This document shows positions 31,694-42,108 of a stretch of 64,000 nt of DNA, piece after piece; positions within the stretch are counted from its first letter, which is position 1; every line of letters begins with the position of its first letter. The notes beneath the pieces were generated by a model, which had not been told where the DNA came from, made no database searches, and saw only the letters and a list, made by a program, of their open reading frames with translations. The DNA is from Rebecca billardiae RCC1528 (taxonomy: Eukaryota; Haptophyta): NCBI GenBank assembly GCA_965240325.2, contig OZ251235.1, forward strand, positions 496,001 to 560,000. Direction: 5' to 3'. A program made the position numbers and the translations under genes.

Positions 31694-33809
31694 TGAGCTC
31701 AATCGTGCGTAACCACGGACCGCCGGGCATGGCCCACCCAACCGGTCGCAGCGCCGCGGGCGCCGCGGACAGCGGATCCGCGCGGGCGACGACGTCCGCG
31801 CGCGAGCTCGGCCTCGAGCAGCTGGGCGACAGCGCGAAGACCAACCAGATGCTCACTGGCGTGACGAACGAGTTTGCCAAGTTCGCAAGCTCCAACTCCA
31901 GCGTGAGCACCGACCTCTTCACCAGAACGGGCGGCAGCCTGAACCTGATGCCGGAGAGCACGTTCGTGACGCTTGCGCGGCAGCTGCCCTCGCTCGTCCC
32001 GATCACGAGCAAGATCAAGGAGAAGAACGAGCAAATCGCCACGGTGGACGCGGCGACGCGCTCCAAGGAGAAGGTGCTCCTCGTCCGCGCGAAGGTCGCG
32101 CAGCGAGAGCTCGACGGCAAGAACGAGCCGATGACACCGGTACCACTCGCGGCCGCGCCGGCGTTCCCGCCCGCGGCAGCGCCCTCTGACGCGTCTGCGG
32201 ACGGCGACGACGCGAGCAGCGGGCCGGCGAGCGGTCTCCCGAGCGTTGAGGCGACGGTGAAGTTCGATGGCATGTCCGTCACGGCGGAGGAGCTGCACGA
32301 GCTCGTCGAGGCCAAGCTCGCGGAGATCACGGCCGAGAGGGACATCACCATCGGTAAGATTGCCATACTCGGAGAGGGCTTTGCTGGCGTCTCCGCGCTC
32401 GACAGCCCGAACCTGATCTACCAGAAGGTGTATGAGAACTCCGCGGCCGTGCTGCTGAAGCTGTTGAAGTCGACGCTGAACGCGGAAGCGCAGCAGTACG
32501 TGGACGCGTGCTCGCGGCGCAAGGGCATGGGCCCCTACCCGAAGGCTGCCGAGCAGCTGCAGGCGTGGTGGATTGAGCTGCGTGAGCTGCGCGACGAGGT
32601 GAGCGTCGACCACCTGATGGACATCATGGCCCCGTACCTGAACACGGGGGAGAGCGAGCACAAGACATTCTCGGACCTGCCGTCGTACCTGGCGTACTCG
32701 AAGGAGCGGCAGCTCGTATTCGAGCGCCTGCGGGCGCCGGCCGAGGCGCTCGAGCTGGCCCGCGTGCTGCAGCCGCTGCGCAGCATGAAGGGCGACCTCT
32801 CGCTCAAGTTGAAGCTCGACAAGTTCCTCAAGATGCCGTACGCGGAGGTGACGAACGCGACGCTCGTCATGATGAACTCCGACCTCGCGAGCCACCCGCC
32901 GCGCGGTGTGATCACCGTGGGCAACGTGAAGGAGCGCCCGCCCCCGCGCCAGCCGCCGAAGCAGCCGGCGCACGAGGTGTCCGGCGCGACGACGCCGCAC
33001 GTCCCGCCAAAGCTGAAGTGCGACTTGTGTAAGGGGAACCACTACTACGGCAAGATGTGCTCGCAGTTCAAGCCGGACGGCCCGGTGCCGCCAGCGGTGG
33101 TCGCTGCGCGCGAGGAGCGCGCTGCTGCGCGCGCGCGTGCGAGGCAGGAGCAACCGGGCGCGGGTGCGCGCCGCGCCGCGGACCGCGGGGCCATCATCGT
33201 GCCCGCGGGTGTCCCCGGCCGGAGCATCGCACCGGGCGTCCGCGCGGTCCAGGCGATCGAGAACATTGACGAGGTGGAGCCTCACGACGAGGTGATCGGC
33301 GGGCGCGTCGCCGCCGCGGTCGTCGAGGACAAGGGGGGCGCCGAGCCGCCCAACCGAGCGAACGGGCGCATTGACTCCGCTGCCGACCGGTCAGTCGGCG
33401 GGATGTGGATGGTCGACGCCGGTCTTGTGGAGAACTTGACGGCGCAGAACGGCGCGCTCATCGGCTTTGATGGCGGGGCCGCGGCCTCGTCGCTCAAGGG
33501 CGAGATCACCGCGCGCATGCTGAGCGTGGACGGCTCCGACTCGCAGCTGATCAAGTGCGAGATCTGGATTGCCGAGGGCGTGGAGACCATCCTGCTGTCC
33601 GCGGACGCGCTCGCGAGCGTCGGCGCGACGACCACCATCTCCAAGTGGCGGCAGTCGTCGTGCGACTTCACGGACGTCGGAGGCGGCTACATCAAGATCG
33701 GCTCGGACGCGCGCGTCATCCTCGAGCTCCAGCCCGTCGAGGAGGCGGCCGCCGCCGCGGCGGGGCGCGTCGAGCCGGAGGCCGAACGCGCGCCCGCGCC
33801 CGCGCCCGT

Positions 33810-33847
<38 letters not shown>

Positions 33848-33873
33848 TCGGGCGCGCGCCGGGAAACGAGTAG
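31693..33873 (+). CDS. Copia element 2 gag with zinc knuckle and protease-like region
   Basis: About 726 aa, beginning at the ATG that spans the LTR boundary. The N-terminal 500 residues are gag-like and helical (FSDLPSYLAYSKERQLVFE, LKLDKFLKMPYAEVTNATLV). The zinc knuckle is CDLCKGNHYYGKMC (CX2CX4HX4C). A protease-like segment reads WMVDAGLVENLT, with DAG where copia proteases usually have DSG or DTG. The tail is an Ala-Pro repeat (APAPAPVPAPAPAPAPAP) ending RAPGNE and TAG. The final codons CCG GGA AAC GAG TAG contain a -1 frameshift heptamer. Confidence 0.9.
33861..33867 (+). promoter_or_regulatory. Predicted -1 ribosomal frameshift site GGGAAAC
   Basis: The heptamer is in the exact G_GGA_AAC register of the gag frame and ends one codon before the gag TAG (33871-33873). 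The pol frame is the -1 frame and open from 33555 to 36983. Slippage would give RAPGN followed by RVGPERAAAE. Downstream GC-rich RNA can form a 9-bp stem with two G-U pairs at about 33885-33907, and a perfect palindrome at 33907-33928. Confidence 0.8.
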
Positions 33874-36800
33874 GGCCCGAGCGCGCGGCGGCTGAGCGAG
33901 CTGCTGCCGGGCGTGCGCGCACGCCCGGTGACAAGGAGCTCGGCCTGTGGGCCGCCCGCTTGGGCACGACGAACAAGACTTTGCTGACTCGCACTTGGCG
34001 CGCCACCGCTGGCATGCCGGAGGCGACGATGGCGCGCGCGCCGCTGGACACGCTGTCCGGCGCGCACATGAAACGACGGCCCTTTAACCGGCCCATGCCC
34101 CGCGCGACGCACCCGCGCGAGGTGACGCACATGGACGTGGTGTCCGTGTCGAAGATTGACTTGCCGATCGGCGAGGCCGGGATCCCGGTCGGCATGAAGT
34201 ACGCGCTGGTGTGTGTAGATGACTACTCGCGCCGGATGAGCGTCTACTTCTGCAAGTTGAAGTCGCAGATACCTGACCTGATCGCGATGTATTTTCGCGA
34301 GATGGGAGCGCACGAGCTGTACGGCTCGCACATCGAGCTTGGACCTGGGTTCAAGCGATTCCACATCCACACCGACGGCGGCACCGAGCTGAACTCGGAG
34401 CGCGTGTCCGAGCTGCTGCTGCAGCTTGGCCTCGCCGCCAACGTGACGAGCGCGCCCGACACTCCCTCCTCGAATGGGGTGGCGGAGCACGCGATCCAGA
34501 CTCTGGTGCGCGACACGATTGCGCGCCTTGCGATGACGGGCATGCCTGCCCAGCATTGGCACTATGCGATGCGCCACGCGTGCGCGAGCAGAAACCGCTT
34601 GGCGTCCAGGCGAATCATGCGCGACGGCGCGCTGATGTTCGTGACGCCCTACGAGCTTTTTTTTGGCAAGCCGCCGGACATGCGTCACGTGATCGTGTTC
34701 GGCGCCCCGTGCCGTGTGGTCCTGCAGGGACTCGAGAAGCAGCGGCGGGGCAAGCTGGGCATGCCGACGGTGCGTGGCCGCGTCCTCGGTCACGGCATCG
34801 ACGGCTCCCAGATCGACAAGACGTTCCGGCTGCTGCTGGGGTACGTCGTGCTGCTCGATGACGGGCGGGTGATTCACTCCAAGCACGTGTACATTGATGA
34901 GCGGTCGCTGGTCGAGGGGGGGCACACTCCGTTCGCGACCAGCTATGACGGTGCCGAGCCCGAGGGAGACGCCGCTGACGGCGAGCTCACCGGCGAGGGC
35001 GACGAGCATTTTGAGATTGAGGACGGTGCTGCCGATGACGGCGGCGCTGCTGCTCATGACGACGGGGGCGCGGCGAGCGAAGCTGCGCAACCGAGCGCCG
35101 ACGACGATGACGCCGGAGGCGATGACGACGCACGAGCTGGTGAGTCCGCGGCGCCCGAGCTGCCGCGCGACTACGACCCGATGCGACGAGACCGAGCGAG
35201 GCGGAGCAGACCCGCCGCGCAGACGGTGCAGGCTGTGACCGAGGCAGCGTTCCAGGCCGCGGGCGAGGAACCTACCGAGGAGAACAGCTTCGAGGCATTC
35301 GCTGCGACGACAATCGCGCGGATGAATGGTGTGCCGATCACCATCCCCACGACGTGGGACGAGGCGATGAAGTCGCCCGAGGCCAAGCTCTGGATGCAGG
35401 CCTGCCACGACCACCTCGACGCGCACGGCGTGAGACACACGTTCTTCGAGGTGATTGTGCCGGACAACACGCGGACGATTCCTGTCAAGTGGGTGTTCGA
35501 CGTGAAGACGCTTCCCGATGGCGAAGTGATCAAGTTCAAGGCGCGGCTGGTAACCCAGGGGTTCCGCCAGCGCGAGGGCATCGACTTCAATGAGGTGTTC
35601 GCCCCGACGATACGACCAGAACAGCTGCGGCTGATGCTCGCGATCGCGCTCAAGGCCAAAGGCGTCTCGATGACGGACGCGGCGAGCGCCAAGATCGTGG
35701 AGATGCGACCCGCCGACGTGCGGCACGCATACCTGAACAGCGACCTGCCGGAGGGCGAGGAGGTGATGACACCGCTCCCGCCTGGCTACACCCCGAAGAG
35801 CTCGACGCCGCTCGGCTCGAAGGTGGTCGCGAAGTTTGTGAAGGCGCTCCCTGGCATGCGCCAGGCTGGGCGCGTGTGGTACCTACACTTGCGTAAGTGT
35901 TTGCTCGAACATGGGTTCGAGCCGTGCCCGAGCGCGCCGTGCATCTACTCGAAGGCAGTCGATGGCGGCTACGTGTTCGTCGGACACTTTGTCGACGACC
36001 TGCTGATGATGAACATCTCGAAGGACAAGTCCGCGTTGGACGCGCTGATGACGGCGTTGTTGACGCACTACGAGATGCAGGGCGCGGACTGCTTGAGCAA
36101 GTTCCTTGGCGCCGAATTTGAGACCACGGTGGACGGACTTTTTACCCACCTGAACCAGTACATCGGTGATGTGTGCGAGCGCTTCCACCTGAGTGGAGAG
36201 CGCCACCCACCGACCCCCGAGTGCAGCGAGACGCGCGAGATCCCCCGCCCGCTGCAAGCCCTCCTGCTGCGCGCTGACCGCCAGCACTACCAGGAGATGA
36301 CCGGTGCCCTCATGTACTGCATGACGACGTGTCGCCCCGATATCGCACACGCCGTGAACATGCTGGCACGCCGGATGTCCAATCCCCGGCTCTACGACTT
36401 GACCGCCGCGAAGCGCACGCTCCGATACTTGCTCGGCACGCGTCGGCGCGGCATCCTGTTCCGGCACGCGACGCACGCACAACACCCTGATTTGGTGGCG
36501 TACGCGGACTCGGACTGGGCGAACGATCGTGAAGATCGACGTTCTACGACGGGATACCTTGTTATGTACAACGGGGTCCCGATCTCGTGGCACAGCGGAC
36601 TGCAGAGCGTGGTCGCGTTGTCTACGTGCGAGGCGGAGTACATCGCGCTGAGCGAGTGCTGCCGCGAGGTGATCTACCTGCGCGACCTGGTCACGTTTTT
36701 GAACGAGCCAGTCGTGGAGCCCACGACGGTGATCTACGAGGATAACCAGGGCACGATCGATTTGACGAACAACCCGGTGCACCACAAGCGCACCAAGCAC

Positions 36801-36983
36801 ATTGACGTGAAGTACCATTTCACGCGGCGCGCGCAAGCCGACGGCGCCGTGCTGATCCAGAAGGTGCCGACCGACGACAACCGGTCCGACATCATGACCA
36901 AGGCTACCGCGACGAGTACTTTTCTCAAGCACGTCGTGGCGATACTTCATGCTGTTCCACCACCTCCGCCGCCTTCGGCATGA
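33867..36983 (+). CDS. Copia element 2 pol: integrase, reverse transcriptase, RNase H
   Basis: About 1038 aa, expressed as a gag-pol fusion by -1 frameshifting; the frame has no ATG of its own at the right place. The GAG-pre-integrase region is KELGLWAARLGTTNKTLLTR. Integrase has MDVVSVS, FHIHTDGGTELNSE and TPSSNGVAEHAI. Reverse transcriptase has FKARLVTQGFRQREGIDF, RHAYLNSDLPEGEE and the catalytic FVDDLLMM. RNase H has YADSDWANDREDRRSTTGY, STCEAEYIAL and KHIDVKYHFTRR. There are no internal stops. An acidic Asp/Glu/Ala-rich spacer lies between integrase and RT. Confidence 0.93.
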   Translation, partial: RVGPERAAAERAAAGRARTPGDKELGLWAARLGTTNKTLLTRTWRATAGMPEATMARAPLDTLSGAHMKRRPFNRPMPRATHPREVTHMDVVSVSKIDLPIGEAGIPVGMKYALVCVDDYSRRMSVYFCKLKSQIPDLIAMYFREMGAHELYGSHIELGPGFKRFHIHTDGGTELNSERVSELLLQLGLAANVTSAPDTPSSNGVAEHAIQTLVRDTIARLAMTGMPAQHWHYAMRHACASRNRLASRRIMRDGALMFVTPYELFFGKPPDMRHVIVFGAPCRVVLQGLEKQRRGKLGMPTVRGRVLGHGIDGSQIDKTFRLLLGYVVLLDDGRVIHSKHVYIDERSLVEGGHTPFATSYDGAEPEGDAADGELTGEGDEHFEIEDGAADDGGAAAHDDGGAASEAAQPSADDDDAGGDDDARAGESAAPELPRDYDPMRRDRARRSRPAAQTVQAVTEAAFQAAGEEPTEENSFEAFAATTIARMNGVPITIPTTWDEAMKSPEAKLWMQACHDHLDAHGVRHTFFEVIVPDNTRTIPVKWVFDVKTLPDGEVIKFKARLVTQGFRQREGIDFNEVFAPTIRPEQLRLMLAIALKAKGVSMTDAASAKIVEMRPADVRHAYLNSDLPEGEEVMTPLPPGYTPKSSTPLGSKVVAKFVKALPGMRQAGRVWYLHLRKCLLEHGFEPCPSAPCIYSKAVDGGYVFVGHFVDDLLMMNISKDKSALDALMTALLTHYEMQGADCLSKFLGAEFETTVDGLFTHLNQYIGDVCERFHLSGERHPPTPECSETREIPRPLQALLLRADRQHYQEMTGALMYCMTTCRPDIAHAVNMLARRMSNPRLYDLTAAKRTLRYLLGTRRRGILFRHATHAQHPDLVAYADSDWANDREDRRSTTGYLVMYNGVPISWHSGLQSVVALSTCEAEYIALSECCREVIYLRDLVTFLNEPVVEPTTVIYEDNQGTIDLTNNPVHHKRTKHIDVKYHFTRRAQADGAVLIQKVPTDDNRSDIMTKATATSTFLKHVVAILHAVPPPPPPSA

Positions 36984-36988
36984 TGTCG

Positions 36989-36996
36989 AGGGGGGG
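36989..36996 (+). promoter_or_regulatory. Polypurine tract of copia element 2
   Basis: An AG7-type purine run directly before the 3' LTR, like that of element 1. Confidence 0.75.
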
Positions 36997-37407
36997 TGTT
37001 GTATTAATCCCGAATTTCCTCCGTGCACGATTTCTTTTCCTTTCCAGGCGCTTGGATCCAACCGCCAGGAGAGGTCGAGTCCCAGGTACTACTCGCTGTC
37101 GTACCTGCCCTCCCTGAACCGGCGCGAGCGCGCTCGGCCCCTAATCCTATTGCTTTCGCCGCTGCCCGCAGGCGAACGCAAGCCGCCGGTTACGTATATA
37201 CGTTTTCCCCCGGCGCTATTGGTCTAACGACCGGCCAATCAGTTTACTGGTGGCCGCCGTTTGCCCTTGACATTGACTTGTGACCCGTGTGGGACGACTC
37301 CCGCACCGCCCGCTCGTCCGCACGGACGGCGCTGCTGACGACGTCCGCAGGGACACTGTGATAAGCCCCTGCGTGACCGGGGAACTGGTAAGGCGGAATA
37401 AACATCA
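36997..37407 (+). repeat. 3' LTR of copia element 2
   Basis: 411 bases, apparently identical to the 5' LTR; AATAAA lies 10 bases before its end. Followed by the target duplication GTTAG. Confidence 0.95.
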
Positions 37408-37412
37408 GTTAG

Positions 37413-38147
37413 CGCGTCGTCGCGCCCGTCAGTCATCATCACGAGTAGTTATGGCCCGCGGTGCAGGGCGGAGCGCGCAGCGTGGAGCCCGCACCAGCGG
37501 GCCCGAACCACGTTTCAAAAAGATCTTTGATCAAAGAAAAAAGGGACGGGCCGGGCCGGACGATTTTCAGGGCTGGAGGAGACCGAGTTTCGAATTTTGA
37601 GACTCCCTTACAGGTGCATCCTCGTCGAAAAAGGTCGCGCCCGGCTCTTTTGTATTCAGAGGAATCAACGAAACCCGCGCCCAAGTGTGCCAGGCAGGGT
37701 AATTGTGGGTAGACTCTCGTTCATGTGTGACCATAGTAAAATAAATATGGCCTCGCCGGCCGCCGCCGCAACGACTCTCATCGTATTTATCTTCACCGCG
37801 GGCCATAATGTATCGTACCCGCGTATGCCGAAAGCTGGGATTGCAGAGGAAGCGGGTCGCGTGTGACCGGACTCTTTACCACTCGTTACCTGATCGTCGC
37901 CATCTGACAAATGGTATTCATCAAGGAGCCATCAGGAGAACGAATCCACCGCTTCGTGACGACAAATGGTATTCATCAATGAGCCATCAGGAGAATGAAT
38001 CCACCGCGTCGTAACCTACTGATCAGAGAGCTACCCGGCACGCAAGGCACTAGTTCTTGATCAGAGAGCTACAACAGGCACGTGCCGAGGTGAAAGAGGT
38101 CGTCAACTGCGGAGCCTGTCCAAGGGAGTGCCTTGCGACGCACATCG
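37413..38147. other. Intergenic with short tandem duplication
   Basis: No gene seen. About 37909-37960 and 37961-38012 are a 52-base tandem duplication (ACAAATGGTATTCATCAA start), and GATCAGAGAGCTAC occurs twice near 38020-38070. Confidence 0.5.
37909..38012. repeat. Two-copy 52-base tandem duplication
   Basis: Each copy reads ACAAATGGTATTCATCAA through CCACCGC, with only a few differences between the copies. Confidence 0.85.
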
Positions 38148-38534
38148 ATGGGCGACACAGACCAGGACTGCGCTCTCCGCGTGTTGAACATGCTGCGCGA
38201 CTCAGGGGCAGTGACGACGAAAGGGGGCAATAACACGCTCTCGAGCATTGCTGCTGCCATCTCAGTCGTGAGGCGCAAGCATGACGTGGGCTCTGCGGCG
38301 GTGAAGTACTGCGTGCCGCGCCGATCGATCTACAACATCCTTGGCAAGGTCCGCACCGTGCTGGAGGACGATGGCTCACTCGGCAGGGGGAGCGCGGCGC
38401 GGCTGATCACCGACTTCACCACGCGCCCCGCAGGCCAGCCCCCTCCCTCCTCCTCACCCGGCCCAGCAGCCGGCAGCCGCTTCGAGGCCCTTGCCCGGCA
38501 AGCTCGGGGGCAGCGGCGCATGATGCCGGACTGA
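38148..38534 (+). CDS. Small hypothetical ORF, helix-turn-helix-like
   Basis: About 128 aa. Residues 15-80 are helical and include VGSAAVKYCVPRRSIYNIL, which looks like the psq/transposase-type helix-turn-helix (AA..Y.VPR.TL...). The tail is Pro/Ser-rich and basic. It lies among repeats and may be a fragment of a transposase or a transposon-derived DNA-binding protein rather than a host gene. No partner domain was found. Confidence 0.35.
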   Translation: MGDTDQDCALRVLNMLRDSGAVTTKGGNNTLSSIAAAISVVRRKHDVGSAAVKYCVPRRSIYNILGKVRTVLEDDGSLGRGSAARLITDFTTRPAGQPPPSSSPGPAAGSRFEALARQARGQRRMMPD

Positions 38535-39388
38535 TCGATCTCTGAGTCTCCGACTTCACCACACGCCCCCCTTGCCATGCCTCTCCGCCAGGGTCTCCCA
38601 GAACTCTTCTTCAGAGCAGGCGCAAGTCGAACTGGCCGCGGCCCCGGCGCCGTCGGCTCCCCGTGGCTGTCAGCTCCGCGTGGCCTGGGCGCCTGGCGTG
38701 CCCAGAGCTGGCCGTGCCTCTGCGACGCGTGCCGAGCCTGACCGAGGTGTGTCACCCCGTGCACGCGCGGCGCGCGCAAGCACCGGTGCTGCATGGCTGC
38801 TCGCACCGTGCTCCCTGGCTCGGTCAGTCAGCTCAGGCCGCGTGTCGCCTGGTGTGCACGTAGAGTCGCGCTCATGCGTCGCTCACGCCTCGCGCCCGCC
38901 TGTCGGCCGTCGCGCAGGCGCGCAGGTCGAACCCTACTGACCTGCAGATCATCTACTCCTGCGCTGCTGGCGTCGCGGCGACGACGGTCAGCGGCAGGCC
39001 CGAACGAACGGTCGAATGCGCGGTCCCGCACCGTCGGCTCCCTGGCTGTCAGTCAGCTCCGCCGGTGGCCTGGCGTGCAAGAGTCGCGCTCGTGCGTCGA
39101 TCACGCCGAGTCGCATCCGCCTGTCGGCCGTCGCGCACGCGCAGGGGGTCAGGTAAGGGCCGTCTGTGATGAGGGCAGCTCGGCCGACGACCGACATCCA
39201 CACTCGGCGCACGCCAGCCGCCGACGCGCCCGCGCCCGGCCGGCCGGCCGGGCCGGCGGCGGCGCGGCGCTGGGCGGCGCGCCGCTGGATGGAGTCTAGT
39301 TACGTACGGGACGACTGCGACGGAGGGTGCACCGCCACCGCGGGCCCCGAACTACGTTCGTTCTACGGAAAAGGACCGCGGAACGCGG

Positions 39389-39462
<74 letters not shown>

Positions 39463-39647
39463 CATTATTTATACACTGGGCAGTGGGCTGTAAATTGTGA
39501 TGACGTGGATGGAGATTCGGAGTGACGGCTCTGCCGATACACCGCATCCACTACTACTAGTACTAGCTACAGCACTACAATGATACCAGTACTGGGTATA
39601 GCGGACAGAGGTATCAGACCTGTAGAGTACGTAGCAGCTAGTCGCAT
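38535..39647. other. Degenerate repeat region and TA tract, no gene
   Basis: Segments around 38645, 38810 and 39035 resemble each other (CTCCCTGGCTGTCAGTCAGC, GCCTGTCGGCCGTCGCGC), suggesting a decayed tandem repeat of about 220 bases. A TA microsatellite occupies 39391-39459. Confidence 0.5.
39391..39459. repeat. (TA)n microsatellite
   Basis: About 69 bases of AT dinucleotides. Confidence 0.95.
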
Positions 39648-41898
39648 TCAGAATTCACCCCCGTCGAGCGCAAGCTCGAGCGAGCTGTCAGCAAACGGCT
39701 CCACGAGGCCGTCGTTGATTGCCGACTGCTGGTCGACGCCCTTATCGCTCGCGCGGCTCATGCGCTCGATCCTCTCGAGCCCCGCCTGCGCCGACTTGAG
39801 CGTGTCGCTGATGCTGAGCGCGTGGTGGTAGTGCGAGAGCGCCTGCGTGAAGTTGTGGCTCAGCGCGTGCAGGTCGCCCAGCTTCGAGTGGATGGCCTGC
39901 GCCGAGGGGGTGGGGCGTGCGGCCGCGCGGCGCGTGGCGCGGCGCGCGCGCACGAGGGGTAGTGCGCGGCTTTCGGTCAGAACGCCCGCGTGCCGCCGGC
40001 CGGGCAGGCGGAAGTGCCGCCGAACACGCGCGCCCGGGCGGCGCGCTCGCGCGGGGGCGCGGGCGGCCCCTGTTGGCGTGCGCGCGCCGTACCGCTGGCT
40101 CGTGGTGCGTCTGCAGCAGCGGCTCGAGGCAGCTGATCGCGTTTGTGAACTTGCGCTCGCTCGTGTGCACGCGCACCATCGCCAGCACCGTCTCGTAGCA
40201 CGTCGGGTCGAGCTGGTGCGCCTTGGCCAGCGCCTGCGCGCCGCGCGGTGCCGCGTGTCGGGTGAGCCGGGGTGTGCGCGCGGTCCGCGGACTGTCCTGG
40301 TGCGTTCAGGCGCCCATACACCCGCCTGCTCGGCTCGAAGCCGTGCGGGCTCGGGGCGGGCTCGCGGCGGGCTCGCCCCCCCCCCCCCGCGCGCGCGCAC
40401 GCGCCATCCCGAGGCGCCCCTCGCGCCCGCACGCACCCGCTTGCTCCGCTCGAAGCCGTCCGGACTGGCGGCGTGCACCAGCCCGACCAGCGTGTGCGCG
40501 CGCGCGGAGGTGGGCATCAGGTTGACGGCCTCCTTGGCGGCCGCGAGGGCCTCGCGCAGCTGCTCGGCGCCGATCAGCGCCTCGACGATGCCGCGGTACG
40601 CGCCCTGGTCCGCGCGGATCTGTATCGCTCGCCTGAACGCCGCCACCGCCGCGTCGGGCCGTCTGAGCTCGATGTGGAGCCAGCCCTGGGCGATGTGCGC
40701 GCGCGCGTGCCGCGTGTCGAGCGCGGCCGCGCGCTCGGCGCACTCCAGGGCGCGCATGCGCTGGTTGCGCTCAGCCCTGCGTGCGCCGAGGCGGGAGGGA
40801 GGGGCCGATGGCAGCGTCGTGAGCGCTGGGCGCGCCCCGCCCACGCGCCGCGCCGCGCCGCGCCTCCGACCCGCCCTCCCCGCGCCGCGTGCGCACGCGT
40901 GCACACGCGCGGGGCGCGCGCCGCAGCGCAGCGCGCGCCGCAGCGCACCAGTAGTGGGACACACACAGCCACGGCTCAGGCCGAGAGCGATCGGTGGCGA
41001 GCGCCTCGTGGCAGAGGCGGTTGAGCTCGGTGGTGCGCCCGCGCTCGCGGAGGCAGAGCGCGTACGCGTCGGCGAGCTCGAGGCACGCCGGGTCCGCCGT
41101 GCGCGCGCGGTGGAACGAGCTGATCGCCTCGTCCTTGCGGCGCAAGTTGACCGCCGCCATCGCGTGCTGCGTGTGCACGTGGCACGACTTGTCAAACAGC
41201 GTGCCGAGCGAGGTGAACGCGGCGTACGCGGCGTGCGCGTCGTGCGCGGCGGCGGCGGCGTGCGCGGTGACGAGCTGGCGGATCCACACCTCGGCCTGCA
41301 GAGCCGGCTGCAGCGCCAAGATCTCGCGCGCGCTCACGCCGAGCCGCGCGAGCGCTATCGCCGCCTCCAGCGCCATCGGACACGCGCGGAGCACCTCGCG
41401 GAAGCACGCGATTGCGGGCTTGTGCTGCCCGGCGCGCGAGTAGAGCTGTGCGAGGAGCAGGTTGGCGCTCGTCGCGCGCGAGCGCGCGTGTATACTCTCG
41501 AGCACCGACGTCGCTTGGCGCGTCTCCGAGAGCGCCACGTAGCAGCGCGCGAGGCGCACCTTGATCTCGCACTCGCCGGGGGGGCGGAACGTCTGCGGCG
41601 GCAGGGCGGCTTGGCCGGCTGCGGCGGGGCTGCGGCGGGGTCTGCCAGGACCGCCTGCAACGCCGCCCCCCGGCGTGCCGGGCAGGGCCTCGCCGAACCG
41701 ATTGCTCTGCAGCGCGTCACGGTAGAGCACGAGCGCGCGGCGGTGCTCGCCGAGCGCAACAAGCGCGTCCGCGCTCATGACGAGCATGTCCGTCGAGCCG
41801 CCGTCCGTCGACGAGCGATACAGGTCGCCAAGCAGCGCGACGGACGAGTACATCCCCTGCTCGAGGAGCAGCCGCATCGCCGAGGGAATGTCGGCCAT
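39648..41898 (-). CDS. Anaphase-promoting complex subunit 7 (APC7), TPR protein, 4 exons
   Basis: Exons on the minus strand: 41898-40949, 40776-40437, 40233-40093 and 39896-39648. Phases 2, 0, 0 are consistent and give about 559 aa, close to animal APC7. Donors are GTGCGC, GTGCGT and GTACGG. APC7 is a TPR scaffold of the anaphase-promoting complex E3 ligase, forming part of its arc lamp. Family order is visible: AMRLLLEQGMYSSVALLGDL at the start, then CEIKVRLARCYVAL, ANLLLAQLYSRAGQHKPAI, CFREVLRACPMALEA, a run of TPR helices, and the last repeats LGDLHALSHNFTQALSHYHHALS. The spliced joins YWAERNQRM and SKRALAKAHQLDP align with the animal protein. An ATG at 41973 is an alternative start. The divergent neighbour starts 211 bases away. 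Confidence 0.88.
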
Positions 41899-42108
41899 CG
41901 CGTCGAGAGCCGATGACGCTGACCGGCCGGCGGCGGCCGCAAAGAATGATGGCGGCCTGTTCGAGCGGACCAAACAGACCGGGAACAGAAGCCGGTCATC
42001 AAGCAGCAGCGCAGCGGAATTTATGGACGAGACGGAAATGATGACGGAATGGTCGCAAGCACCAAACTTGTGCTTTCACCGCGCACGTCTCGAGCACCGG
42101 GCATCAGG

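Larger units (their letters stand above)
31283..37407 (+). mobile_element. Complete Ty1/copia LTR retrotransposon, element 2
   Basis: About 6.1 kb, with LTRs 31283-31693 and 36997-37407 (411 bases each, apparently identical, TGTTG...ATCA). A perfect 5-base target duplication GTTAG (31278-31282 and 37408-37412) flanks it. LTR and protein sequences differ strongly from element 1, so it is a separate family. Gag (31693-33873) is followed by pol in the -1 frame; both are uninterrupted, so the element could be active. Only 141 bases lie between the two elements. Confidence 0.96.

Noticed and set aside
37909-38012. Possible CRISPR-like repeat
   Set aside because: Only two adjacent 52-base copies without spacers, in a eukaryotic genome.
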